A DNA stretch of 38,185 nt from Lachnospiraceae bacterium (GTDB taxonomy: Bacteria > Bacillota > Clostridia > Lachnospirales > Lachnospiraceae). Both the position numbers and the translations under genes were made by a program. The stretch covers positions 1-38,185 of the forward strand of contig JAJQFO010000255.1 of NCBI GenBank assembly GCA_021201095.1, read 5' to 3'. The notes beneath the pieces are model-generated. The model was given only the letters and a program-made list of their open reading frames with translations, did not search any database and was not told where the DNA came from. This document shows positions 24,587 through 31,926 of the stretch, one piece after another; the first letter of the stretch is position 1, and each line of letters opens with the position of its first letter.

Positions 24587-25435
24587 TTGGAAGAAAAGAA
24601 AGAAATCTGCCAGAAGCGTCTGACTGGCGAACGCGCCCTCTTTCAGGGGCATGATCTGAAAATAAGAGACACCATTTTTGACGACGGTGAGTCGCCGCTG
24701 AAAGAGAGCCGGAACATCGAGCTGGAGGGGTGCATGTTTAAATGGAAATATCCGCTCTGGTACGCGAAAAACATTTCCGTGAAAAACTGCACCTGGTTTG
24801 AAATGGGCCGCGCCGGCGTCTGGTATACAGACCACATTACAGTAGAGGACTCCGCGATCGAGGCTCCGAAAAATTTCCGCCGCTGCAGCGACCTTACACT
24901 TCGGAATGTCTCCTTTCCGAATGCCGCTGAAACCCTGTGGAGCTGCCGGGGGGTGCGGCTGGAGCAGGTGATGGCCAAGGGAGATTATTTCGCCATGAAC
25001 TGCGAGAATATGGATGTCCGCGGCTTCACACTCTACGGCAATTACTCCTTTGACGGAGCCAGAAATGTCGAGATCCGCCATTCCCGCCTGCTCTCGAAGG
25101 ACTCCTTCTGGAACAGCGAGAACGTGACAGTGTACGACTCCTTTATTTCCGGCGAATACCTGGGCTGGAACGCGAAAAACCTGACCCTGATCGACTGCAC
25201 GGTAGAGAGCCTGCAGGGCATGTGCTACATCGACAATCTGGTGATGAAAAACTGCCGCCTGCTCAACACAACCCTGGCATTTGAATACTCGACCGTAGAC
25301 GCCGAGATCGACAGCCACATCGACAGCGTCCTGAACCCCTCAGGCGGCGTGATCCGCGCAGAATCCATCGGGGAACTGATTCTGGAGCGCGACAAGATCG
25401 ACCCGGAAAAGACGTGGATTATCTGTGCGCAATAG
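24587..25435 (+). CDS. DUF3737 family protein
   Basis: A 282-residue protein matching the DUF3737 pattern: short repeating strands with Asn/Cys ladders typical of a right-handed beta-helix (for example FDDGESPLKESRNIELEG, YAKNISVKNCTWFEMGRAG, MNCENMDVRGFTLYGNYSF and WNAKNLTLIDCTVESLQG). Its function is unknown; there is no signal peptide or catalytic motif I can name. The start is TTG 24587, eight bases after GGGAGG; the frame extends upstream to 24494 but through promoter-proximal noncoding sequence. The PatB-type gene follows 47 bp later, so they may be co-transcribed. Confidence 0.85.
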   Translation: MEEKKEICQKRLTGERALFQGHDLKIRDTIFDDGESPLKESRNIELEGCMFKWKYPLWYAKNISVKNCTWFEMGRAGVWYTDHITVEDSAIEAPKNFRRCSDLTLRNVSFPNAAETLWSCRGVRLEQVMAKGDYFAMNCENMDVRGFTLYGNYSFDGARNVEIRHSRLLSKDSFWNSENVTVYDSFISGEYLGWNAKNLTLIDCTVESLQGMCYIDNLVMKNCRLLNTTLAFEYSTVDAEIDSHIDSVLNPSGGVIRAESIGELILERDKIDPEKTWIICAQ

Positions 25436-25482
25436 TCCTGTAAAGGCGTAGCTTTCATTATATTTGACGAGGAGATCCCGAA

Positions 25483-26709
25483 ATGAAATATGATTTTGAC
25501 ACAATCATTGACCGCAGGAATACCAGTTCCCTCAAATGGAACGTAAAAGAAGAGGAGCTCCCCATGTGGGTGGCGGATATGGATTTTCAGACTGCGCCGG
25601 AGATTCGCTCGGCGATTGAGAAACGGGCTGCGCACGGGGTTTTCGGGTATACGGATATTCCGGACGCCTGGTATCAGGCATACATCGGCTGGTGGCAGAG
25701 CCGTCACAATTATACAATGGAAAAAGAGTGGCTGATTTTCTGCACAGGCATTGTTCCTGCTATTTCCAGTATGGTGCGCAAGCTGACCACGCCTGCGGAG
25801 AAGGTGCTTTTGCAGACGCCGGTTTACAACATCTTTTTTAACTCGGTTCTGAACAATGGCCGGCAGGTGCTGGAGAGTCCGCTGCGCTACGATGGGGAGC
25901 GCTATTCGATGGATTTTGCAGATCTGGAAGAGAAGCTTGCCGACCCGCAGACGACTCTGATGATTCTGTGCAACCCGCAGAATCCGTCTGGGAATATCTG
26001 GGATCGCCAGACGCTTGCCGCGGTCGGCGAGCTGTGCAAAAAGCATCATGTCACTGTGATTTCCGACGAGATTCACTGTGACCTTGTTGCCCCTGGATGC
26101 AGCTATGTGCCGTTTGCTTCTGTCTCTGAGACCTGCCGTGAGATCAGCGTGACCTGCGTGGCACCGACGAAAACATTCAACATCGCAGGCCTGCAGACGG
26201 CTGCTGTCATCGTCCCGGATCCAGTTCTGCGCCACAAGGTCTGGAGAGGGCTGAATACCGATGAAGTGGCAGAGCCGAACGCTTTTGCGGTTGACGCTGC
26301 CATAGCGGCGTTTACAGAGGGCGGACCATGGCTGGACGCTCTGCGTGAATACATCTGGAAAAATAAGGAGACCGTGAAAAACTATATTGCGGCAAATATT
26401 CCGGGAATCCGGGTTGTGGATTCGGACGCGACATACCTGATGTGGCTGGACTGCGGGACGTATTATGGAGCGAAATATGGCGTGGGAGCAGGCACCTGTG
26501 GCTTGGACGAAAAACATGGTACAGGCAATGCCGCTGACATTAATCATTTCGACCTGGCCGGATTTATCCGGGAGAAAACGGGCCTCTATCTTTCCTCTGG
26601 CAGTCAGTATGGAGGGAATGGCGCGCAGTTTTTGCGCCTGAATGTGGCCTGCCCCAACAGCGTGGTGCTCGATGGAATGAAAAGACTGGAGGCAGGGCTT
26701 CGGCATTAA
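25483..26709 (+). CDS. patB: MalY/PatB family aminotransferase (cystathionine beta-lyase type)
   Basis: PLP fold-type I enzyme of the MalY/PatB group, which cleaves C-S bonds in cystathionine or cysteine conjugates. LPMWVADMDF, FGYTDIPDAWY, PVYNIFFN, CNPQNPSGNIW, SDEIHCDL and APTKTFNIAGLQ with Lys230 as the Schiff-base lysine follow the family order. Residues about 327-352 (KYGVGAGTCGLDEKHGTGN) form an insertion not usual in MalY/PatB, where the strand after MWLDC leads almost directly to the FIREKTGLYLSSG helix. GAGGAGATC supplies the RBS. Together with the sulfhydrylase it points to active sulfur amino acid metabolism. Substrate preference is open. Confidence 0.9.
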   Translation: MKYDFDTIIDRRNTSSLKWNVKEEELPMWVADMDFQTAPEIRSAIEKRAAHGVFGYTDIPDAWYQAYIGWWQSRHNYTMEKEWLIFCTGIVPAISSMVRKLTTPAEKVLLQTPVYNIFFNSVLNNGRQVLESPLRYDGERYSMDFADLEEKLADPQTTLMILCNPQNPSGNIWDRQTLAAVGELCKKHHVTVISDEIHCDLVAPGCSYVPFASVSETCREISVTCVAPTKTFNIAGLQTAAVIVPDPVLRHKVWRGLNTDEVAEPNAFAVDAAIAAFTEGGPWLDALREYIWKNKETVKNYIAANIPGIRVVDSDATYLMWLDCGTYYGAKYGVGAGTCGLDEKHGTGNAADINHFDLAGFIREKTGLYLSSGSQYGGNGAQFLRLNVACPNSVVLDGMKRLEAGLRH

Positions 26710-26729
26710 AAGCGGTTACTATTCACGGG

Positions 26730-26945
26730 ATGGGGATGATATCTACGCTTCGCTTCGGTCGTTGAATATCCCATGCGAAGCGTGGAATGCCCGCGCCCCA
26801 CAATCAGAGATTGGGGCTTATCCCGTCCGAAGGACGAGGATGCCACCCCGGCGAGGGGGCATTATCCGGCGAGGGCTAAACGTGTGCCACTGGCACACAG
26901 CAACCGCGCGGCGAGTAGGATTCGGCAAGCCGCCTCCTACTCGAT
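26730..26945. repeat. Mosaic palindrome repeat, copy R5
   Basis: Between the convergent PatB-type gene and the minus-strand ATPase gene. Word order is the reverse complement of R4: CTACGCTTCGCTTCGGTCG, CCCATGC-GAA-GCGTGG, CCCCACAATC-AGA-GATTGGGG, GTCC-GAA-GGAC, GTGTGCC-ACT-GGCACAC (26882-26898), then a GGCAAGCCGCCTCCTACTC word. Confidence 0.8.
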
Positions 26946-26974
26946 TACATGGGACGCGTAAGGAATTTTCCAGC

Positions 26975-28390
26975 TTACGCCGGACGCGGCCCGGCGCAGC
27001 GGGTATAAATATCCTCCAGCGTCAGCAGCGTTACTTCGCTGTTTTCCGCCAGATCAAGCAGAGACTGCGTAAACCCGCCTTTGGAAAAAATATAATAATG
27101 AAATACTCCGTTTTTCCGAAAAACAGATGCATATCTGCGAAGCAGTTCCAGTTCATCCACGCCGATCTTTTCATTGCGGTATTTGCAGGAACCGATCAGA
27201 TATTCATTTCCCTCGAGCGGAATTCCCACAATATCGATCTGGATTTCTTTTCGGCTTTGGGCGTCATTTCCCCACCATTGGCCAACATCGTTCAGGACAA
27301 TAGGCAGATCCTGTTCATAAAGCAGCAGGTAGTCCCGGCACATTTTTTCAAAAATGATGCCCATATAATCAGAAAGATTACACTTTACCGCCTGTTTGTA
27401 AACGGAGCGGATCCTCCCGGCATTGATAATCGACATATTGTGAGGAACGAAACGATACCAGAACCGAAAGAAATTATCATCGATTTGGTAAATTGTCTTC
27501 TTTCCCGGCTTTTCCCCGATCGGAAATTCTTTCCTGAGAATTCCCAGATCCAGAAGAACCTTTAAATATTTTGCGCAGATCCCGGATTCCAGCCCGGATT
27601 TTGTGGCGATTTCATTTGCACGGCTTGCACCGCCGGCAATTGAGGATATCACAGAATTGTAAATAGCCGGTTCCCGGAGTTCCTGTTTCAGGAGATTTTC
27701 CGGCTCTTCAAACAGGTAGGCGGATGGATCGAACAGGTTTTCCAGAAGAGCTTCCTCCAGACTATCTTCTACCTCCAGTTTGTTTATATAATGCGGGATA
27801 CCGCCCGTGATTCCATATAGAAGTGCCTGATCTTCCGCAGACAGTTCCGGATGAAAGACTGTCATTTCTCTGTAATTTAACGCAGAAATCTTAAATTGAG
27901 CTGTGCGCCGTCCATACAATGGACTTTCATACCCCAGCACCTGATATTCCATAAAACTCATAGAAGAGCCACATAAAATCAAAAACAGCTGGCTGTTTTG
28001 CCACTTATGGTCGATTTCGTGCTGAAGGCGTGAGGAGATGGACTCTTCCGCTTTGGTGAGGTACGGATATTCATCAATGACAAATACCAGTCTTTTATTG
28101 ACGGCCAGTTCACTGATAGCGTCCAGTGCGTCAGCATAGCTGTGGTAAGTGGGTGCATTCACGGCGCCCGGATTCTGGCAGGTGTAAATAGCCTTTGATA
28201 AGGCTTCCAGGTTTTCACGGGATGATGCGTTCAGTGCAGAAAAATAGATCACAGGCTTGTCTTTACAAAACTCGTTGATCAGCGAAGTCTTGCCAACACG
28301 CCGTCTTCCGTAAATGATAATACATTCGAAATGTCCTTTTTTGTATCGCTGTTCCATTGAGAGCAGCTCTTTCTCACGGCAATAAAACAT
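26975..28390 (-). CDS. ATPase with C-terminal DUF234/nuclease-like domain
   Basis: A 471-residue ATPase of the archaeal-type/STAND-related group. Walker A is GRRRVGKTS (28-36), Walker B LVFVIDEYPYL (near 101-111), and LCGSSMSFM a sensor-like segment. A winged-helix region follows (ANEIATKSGLESGICAKYLK). The C-terminus, with FEKMCRDYL then QIDIVGIPLEGNEYLIGSCKY, matches the DUF234 pattern, which resembles a PD-(D/E)XK nuclease, although the usual E-x-K here reads S-C-K. Function is unknown; such genes are common accessory genes in Clostridia and archaea. AAGGAG precedes the ATG. It is transcribed divergently from the dehydratase operon. Confidence 0.85.
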   Translation of the reverse strand: MFYCREKELLSMEQRYKKGHFECIIIYGRRRVGKTSLINEFCKDKPVIYFSALNASSRENLEALSKAIYTCQNPGAVNAPTYHSYADALDAISELAVNKRLVFVIDEYPYLTKAEESISSRLQHEIDHKWQNSQLFLILCGSSMSFMEYQVLGYESPLYGRRTAQFKISALNYREMTVFHPELSAEDQALLYGITGGIPHYINKLEVEDSLEEALLENLFDPSAYLFEEPENLLKQELREPAIYNSVISSIAGGASRANEIATKSGLESGICAKYLKVLLDLGILRKEFPIGEKPGKKTIYQIDDNFFRFWYRFVPHNMSIINAGRIRSVYKQAVKCNLSDYMGIIFEKMCRDYLLLYEQDLPIVLNDVGQWWGNDAQSRKEIQIDIVGIPLEGNEYLIGSCKYRNEKIGVDELELLRRYASVFRKNGVFHYYIFSKGGFTQSLLDLAENSEVTLLTLEDIYTRCAGPRPA

Positions 28391-28507
28391 CTGGTACTCC
28401 TTTTTGTATAGACCATCCGTGTGGATAGCGTTCGCGACGATACGCAGGCGGCAGAGAAATCTACTGACGGCGGTCGCTGTTTTGGAAAAACAGGGGACGG
28501 AATAATT

Positions 28508-28525
28508 ACCAACTTACGAGTTGGT
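28508..28525. promoter_or_regulatory. Operator-like palindrome
   Basis: ACCAACT-TACG-AGTTGGT is a perfect 7-bp inverted repeat just downstream of the minus-strand promoter (28539-28566), where a bound repressor would block the ATPase gene. The intergenic region divides this gene from the dehydratase operon; no regulator gene is adjacent. Confidence 0.5.
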
Positions 28526-28538
28526 GTATTATGAGTTT

Positions 28539-28566
28539 ATTATAAAGAGCTTATGAAAAATGTCAA
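28539..28566 (-). promoter_or_regulatory. Promoter of the minus-strand ATPase gene
   Basis: On the minus strand: TTGACA (28566-28561), 16-bp spacer, TATAAT (28544-28539). Leader length is about 140 nt. Confidence 0.75.
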
Positions 28567-28604
28567 GCGATAAGGTGATAAGGCAGCAGAATGAAAGGAA
28601 ATGT

Positions 28605-28735
28605 CACGCCCAACAATAAAACCCACAAAAAACAACACAAATCTCCAGACAAAAACAACACAACAAACCAAAAAACAGGCACAGAACTCAAAAAAACCAT
28701 CAAAAAATTTTCAAAAACAATCAAAAAAGGTTCCC
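28605..28735 (+). other. G-poor A/C-rich tract before the dehydratase operon
   Basis: About 130 bp almost without G or T on the plus strand (runs such as ACAACACAACAAACCAAAAAAC and CAAAAAATTTTCAAAAAC). It is open in frame with pduC from 28601, but there is no RBS and the translation is Lys/Gln/Asn/Thr only, so I treat it as noncoding DNA upstream of the promoter. Confidence 0.55.
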
Positions 28736-28759
28736 AAAGCTATATATCTGTGCTACAAT
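28731..28759 (+). promoter_or_regulatory. Possible promoter of the dehydratase operon
   Basis: TACAAT (28754-28759) is a good -10, but the -35 position reads TTCCCA (28731-28736, 17-bp spacer). A poor -35 with a good -10 suggests activator dependence. No cobalamin riboswitch is visible. Confidence 0.5.
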
Positions 28760-28792
28760 GTTCGAAATAGCAGTTTTTGGGGGAATCGTAAG

Positions 28793-30457
28793 ATGAAAAG
28801 ATCAAAGAGAATCGAGGCTCTGGATCAGCGGAAGGTGAATCTGGACGGTTTTATCGATGAGTGGTCGGAAAAAGGATTCGCCGCGATGGACAGTCCTTAT
28901 GATCCGGCGCCGTCCGTCCGGGTTGAGAACGGACGGATCGTGGAGCTGGACGGAAAGAAGCGGGAGGAGTTTGACTTTATTGATCAGTTTATCGCGGATT
29001 ACGCGATGCGCGTGGATCGGGTGGAGCGCTCCATGGCGATGTCTTCCGTAGATATTGCGCGGATGATTGTGGATATTCATGTTTCCAGAGACGAAATTCT
29101 GAAGGTCGTATCCGGCATCACCCCGGCGAAGATGAAAGAGGTCATCAACGAGCTGAACGTGGTCGAGATGATGATGGGCATGCAGAAGATGCGCGCGCGC
29201 CGGGTGCCGGGAAATCAGGCACACATTACGAATTTAAAGGATGACCCGGTACAGCTGGCGGCCGATGCCGCCGAGGGAGCACTCCGAGGCTTCCGCGAGG
29301 AGGAGACGACGATGGGAGTTGCCCGCTACGCGCCCTTCAGTGCGATTGCGCTGCTGATCGGCTCACAGGTGGGCGGACGCGGCGTGCTGACGCAGTGCTC
29401 CGCAGAGGAGGCTACGGAGCTGGAGCTGGGAATTCGCGGTTTTACGACCTATGCGGAGACCCTTTCTGTGTACGGGACGGAGAAGGTATTTATCGACGGC
29501 GATGATACGCCTTATTCCAAGGCTTTCCTGAATTCCGCCTATGCCTCCCGCGGACTGAAGGTGCGTTTTACCTCAGGATCCGGCTCGGAAGCGTTGATGG
29601 GCAGCACGGAAAAGAAATCCATGCTCTATCTGGAGTGCCGCTGCCTGTATATGACGAAGGGAGCAGGCTCTCAGGGGATTCAGAACGGCTCTGTGAGCTG
29701 CATTGGTATTACAGCGAGCGTGCCGGCCGGGATTCGTGAGGTGATGGGCGAAAATCTGGTGGCGGCGCTTCTGGGACTGGAGTGCGCCTCTTCCAATGAC
29801 CAGAGCTTTTCGCATTCGGATATGCGCAGGACGGCGCGGACGATGCTTCAGTTTCTGCCGGGCACGGATTTTATCTTTTCCGGCTATGCGGCGGAGCCCA
29901 ATTATGACAATATGTTTGCCGGGTCCAATTTTGACGCGGAGGACTTTGACGATTACAACGTGATGCAGAGAGACATGCAGGTGGACGGTGGCCTGCGGCC
30001 GGTGACGGAGGAAGATGTAATCCGTGTGCGGCGCAGGGCGGCCAAAGCCGTGCAGGCAGTTTTTTCGTACCTGCATGTGGCGGAAGTGACGGACGAGCAG
30101 GTGGAGGCTGTGACCTACGCGCACGGCAGCAAGGATACGCTGGACCGGGATGTGGTAGCAGATCTGATGGGTGTGGAGGATCTGATGAAGCGCGGCATCA
30201 CGGGCGTGGATGTGGTGAAGGCGCTCGCGGAGACCGGCTATGAGGACGTGGCAGAAAGTGTCCTGAACATGCTCCGGCAGCGGGTTATCGGCGATTATAT
30301 GCAGACCGCGGCGATCCTGGATGAAGACTTCCACGTGATGAGCGGTGTAAATACGCCGAATGATTACATGGGCCCGGGGACTGGGTACCGGGTGAACGGC
30401 GCGCGTTGGGAAGAAATCAAAAAGATCCCGCACAGGATTGACCGGAATAATTTCTAA
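28793..30457 (+). CDS. pduC: B12-dependent propanediol/glycerol dehydratase, large subunit
   Basis: Catalytic alpha subunit that binds adenosylcobalamin and the diol, converting 1,2-propanediol to propanal (or glycerol to 3-hydroxypropanal) by radical chemistry. Near-full match to the family: NVVEMMMGMQKMRARR, ADAAEGALRGF, VARYAPFSAIALL, QCSAEEATELELGIRGF, SSNDQSFSHSDMRR, PNYDNMFAGSNFDAEDFDDY. 554 residues, the usual length. I start at ATG 28793 (MKRSKRIEAL, the canonical N-terminus); upstream codons come from the A/C-rich tract. Substrate preference (propanediol or glycerol) cannot be settled from sequence. First gene of a six-gene operon. Confidence 0.96.
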   Translation: MKRSKRIEALDQRKVNLDGFIDEWSEKGFAAMDSPYDPAPSVRVENGRIVELDGKKREEFDFIDQFIADYAMRVDRVERSMAMSSVDIARMIVDIHVSRDEILKVVSGITPAKMKEVINELNVVEMMMGMQKMRARRVPGNQAHITNLKDDPVQLAADAAEGALRGFREEETTMGVARYAPFSAIALLIGSQVGGRGVLTQCSAEEATELELGIRGFTTYAETLSVYGTEKVFIDGDDTPYSKAFLNSAYASRGLKVRFTSGSGSEALMGSTEKKSMLYLECRCLYMTKGAGSQGIQNGSVSCIGITASVPAGIREVMGENLVAALLGLECASSNDQSFSHSDMRRTARTMLQFLPGTDFIFSGYAAEPNYDNMFAGSNFDAEDFDDYNVMQRDMQVDGGLRPVTEEDVIRVRRRAAKAVQAVFSYLHVAEVTDEQVEAVTYAHGSKDTLDRDVVADLMGVEDLMKRGITGVDVVKALAETGYEDVAESVLNMLRQRVIGDYMQTAAILDEDFHVMSGVNTPNDYMGPGTGYRVNGARWEEIKKIPHRIDRNNF

Positions 30458-30470
30458 GGAGGACACGGAT

Positions 30471-31346
30471 ATGGAAGTAAATGAAGCACTGGTCCGGCAG
30501 ATTACGGAAGCAGTCGTCCGTGAACTCCAGACGAGGGATTACGGTGGGAAAAGTGGGACTGCTGACGGCAATGGAGCCGGAGTGGCAAGTCGAACTGTTG
30601 GCGGCAGTGGAGCCGGAGGGACAAGTGGAACAGCTGGCGGCAGTGGAACCGGGACAAAAAGCGGAATGGCTGGCGGCAGTATAGCCGCGGCAGGAAGCGA
30701 TAACGACAAAAGTGAAAATAGCAGTAATGAGAATGGCACAATCAGGAATTACTGGGGCGAAATAGTAACAACCGCCCGCCCGGATGAAAATGAAACCGCA
30801 CTTCCGAATAAAATAGATTATCATGGTTACCCGCAGGCGAAGCAGGGAACGGACCCGAAGGAGGTCGTGATCGGTGTGGGCGCTGCCTTTGGCACCGTGA
30901 TCAAACATACGATCACCGGCATCCCGGTCGACAAGGTGATCAAGGCCATTATCGCCGGGATCGAGGAGGAAGGGATGACCGCGCGGGTGGTCAAAAACCT
31001 GAAGACTTCGGACGTCTGCTTTATCGGCCTTGAGGCCGCGAAGCTGAGCGGCTCCGGCTTTGGGATCGGCCTGCAGTCGAAGGGGACGGCGGTCATTCAT
31101 CACAAGGCTCTTTATCCGCTCTCCAATCTCGAACTGTTTCCCCAGGCGCCGCAGATGACGCTGGAGACTTACTTCGCGATCGGAAAAAATGCGGCAAGGT
31201 ATGTAAAGGGTGAAAAGGTAGTGCCGGTGCCTGGCACAAATGACCCGATGGTGCGGGCGAAATACCAGGTAAAGGCGGCACTGATGCATATCCGCGAGAC
31301 AGATCAGATCTGTCCGGAGCTGAATATCATTGAATGGACGGTGTGA
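30471..31346 (+). CDS. pduD: Propanediol/glycerol dehydratase, medium subunit
   Basis: Beta subunit that forms part of the cobalamin-binding site. The conserved core starts near residue 125: EVVIGVGAAFG, GIPVDKVIKAIIAGIEEEG, LSGSGFGIGLQSKGTAVIH, PLSNLELFPQAPQMTLETY, IGKNAARYVKGE. The N-terminal helix MEVNEALVRQITEAVVRELQ resembles encapsulation peptides of microcompartment enzymes. Between them lies a tandem-repeat linker (residues 29-76) that makes the protein 291 residues against about 224 for Salmonella PduD. AAGGAGG overlaps the end of pduC, so the genes are translationally close. Confidence 0.94.
   Translation: MEVNEALVRQITEAVVRELQTRDYGGKSGTADGNGAGVASRTVGGSGAGGTSGTAGGSGTGTKSGMAGGSIAAAGSDNDKSENSSNENGTIRNYWGEIVTTARPDENETALPNKIDYHGYPQAKQGTDPKEVVIGVGAAFGTVIKHTITGIPVDKVIKAIIAGIEEEGMTARVVKNLKTSDVCFIGLEAAKLSGSGFGIGLQSKGTAVIHHKALYPLSNLELFPQAPQMTLETYFAIGKNAARYVKGEKVVPVPGTNDPMVRAKYQVKAALMHIRETDQICPELNIIEWTV
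30555..30698 (+). repeat. 36-bp tandem repeat inside pduD
   Basis: Four 12-residue units (GTADGNGAGVAS, RTVGGSGAGGTS, GTAGGSGTGTKS, GMAGGSIAAAGS) encoded by 36-bp repeats. It forms a flexible Gly/Ser/Ala linker between the targeting-like helix and the core. Confidence 0.8.
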
Positions 31347-31350
31347 GAGT

Positions 31351-31743
31351 ATGGCATATCCTTTAGGAGAGCATGAGGCGGAGCGAATCACCTCAAGAAC
31401 AGGAAAAAAGTTATCTGAGATTACGCTGGAAGAAGTCCGGAACGGCAATATCACCGCCGATGATATTAAGATTTCGCAGGAGACGCTGGCCGCGCAGGGA
31501 GCGGTGTGCAGAGAACATGACAATCCGGCCATGGATGAGAATTTCGTGCGCGCGTCGGAGATGGTAAATATTCCGGATGATGTGATCCTGAAAATGTATA
31601 ATCAGCTGCGGCCCAACCGTTCCACAAAGCTGGAGCTGGTGCAGATGGCGCAGACCCTGCTGGAGCAGTATCACGCGTCGCACTGCGCGAAGCTGGTGCT
31701 GGACGCGGCGGAGATTTATGAAAAACGAGGGATTTTACTGTAA
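31351..31743 (+). CDS. pduE: Propanediol/glycerol dehydratase, small subunit
   Basis: Gamma subunit needed for assembly of the (alpha-beta-gamma)2 enzyme. Family stretches: YPLGEHEAERITSRTGKKL, ITLEEVRNGNITADDIKIS, FVRASEMVNIPDDVIL and YNQLRPNRSTKLEL. At 130 residues it is nearer to the small subunit of glycerol dehydratases (about 141) than to PduE (about 173). The start ATG 31351 lies four bases after the pduD stop; the RBS is weak, so translational coupling is likely. After it come 183 bp with no feature I can identify. Confidence 0.93.
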   Translation: MAYPLGEHEAERITSRTGKKLSEITLEEVRNGNITADDIKISQETLAAQGAVCREHDNPAMDENFVRASEMVNIPDDVILKMYNQLRPNRSTKLELVQMAQTLLEQYHASHCAKLVLDAAEIYEKRGILL

Positions 31744-31926
31744 AGAAGTCCTTAATCGTAATAGTCATCAGGCTAATGTTTTTGATTTGCAATGGATTTG
31801 CAGTGTGAACTGGGATTAAGAGTGGTGCAGTGAAAAACATTGCGTGGCCATTTGCAGCCAAGGACCCGGCGGCATACACGGTGCCTGGCCTGCTGTTTTG
31901 TGAGAATAAAGGAACACGGTGGAAGT

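Noticed and set aside
28560-28792. Cobalamin riboswitch for the dehydratase operon
   Set aside because: The space is short and mostly A/C-rich; no B12-box-like conserved stretch or fold is visible.
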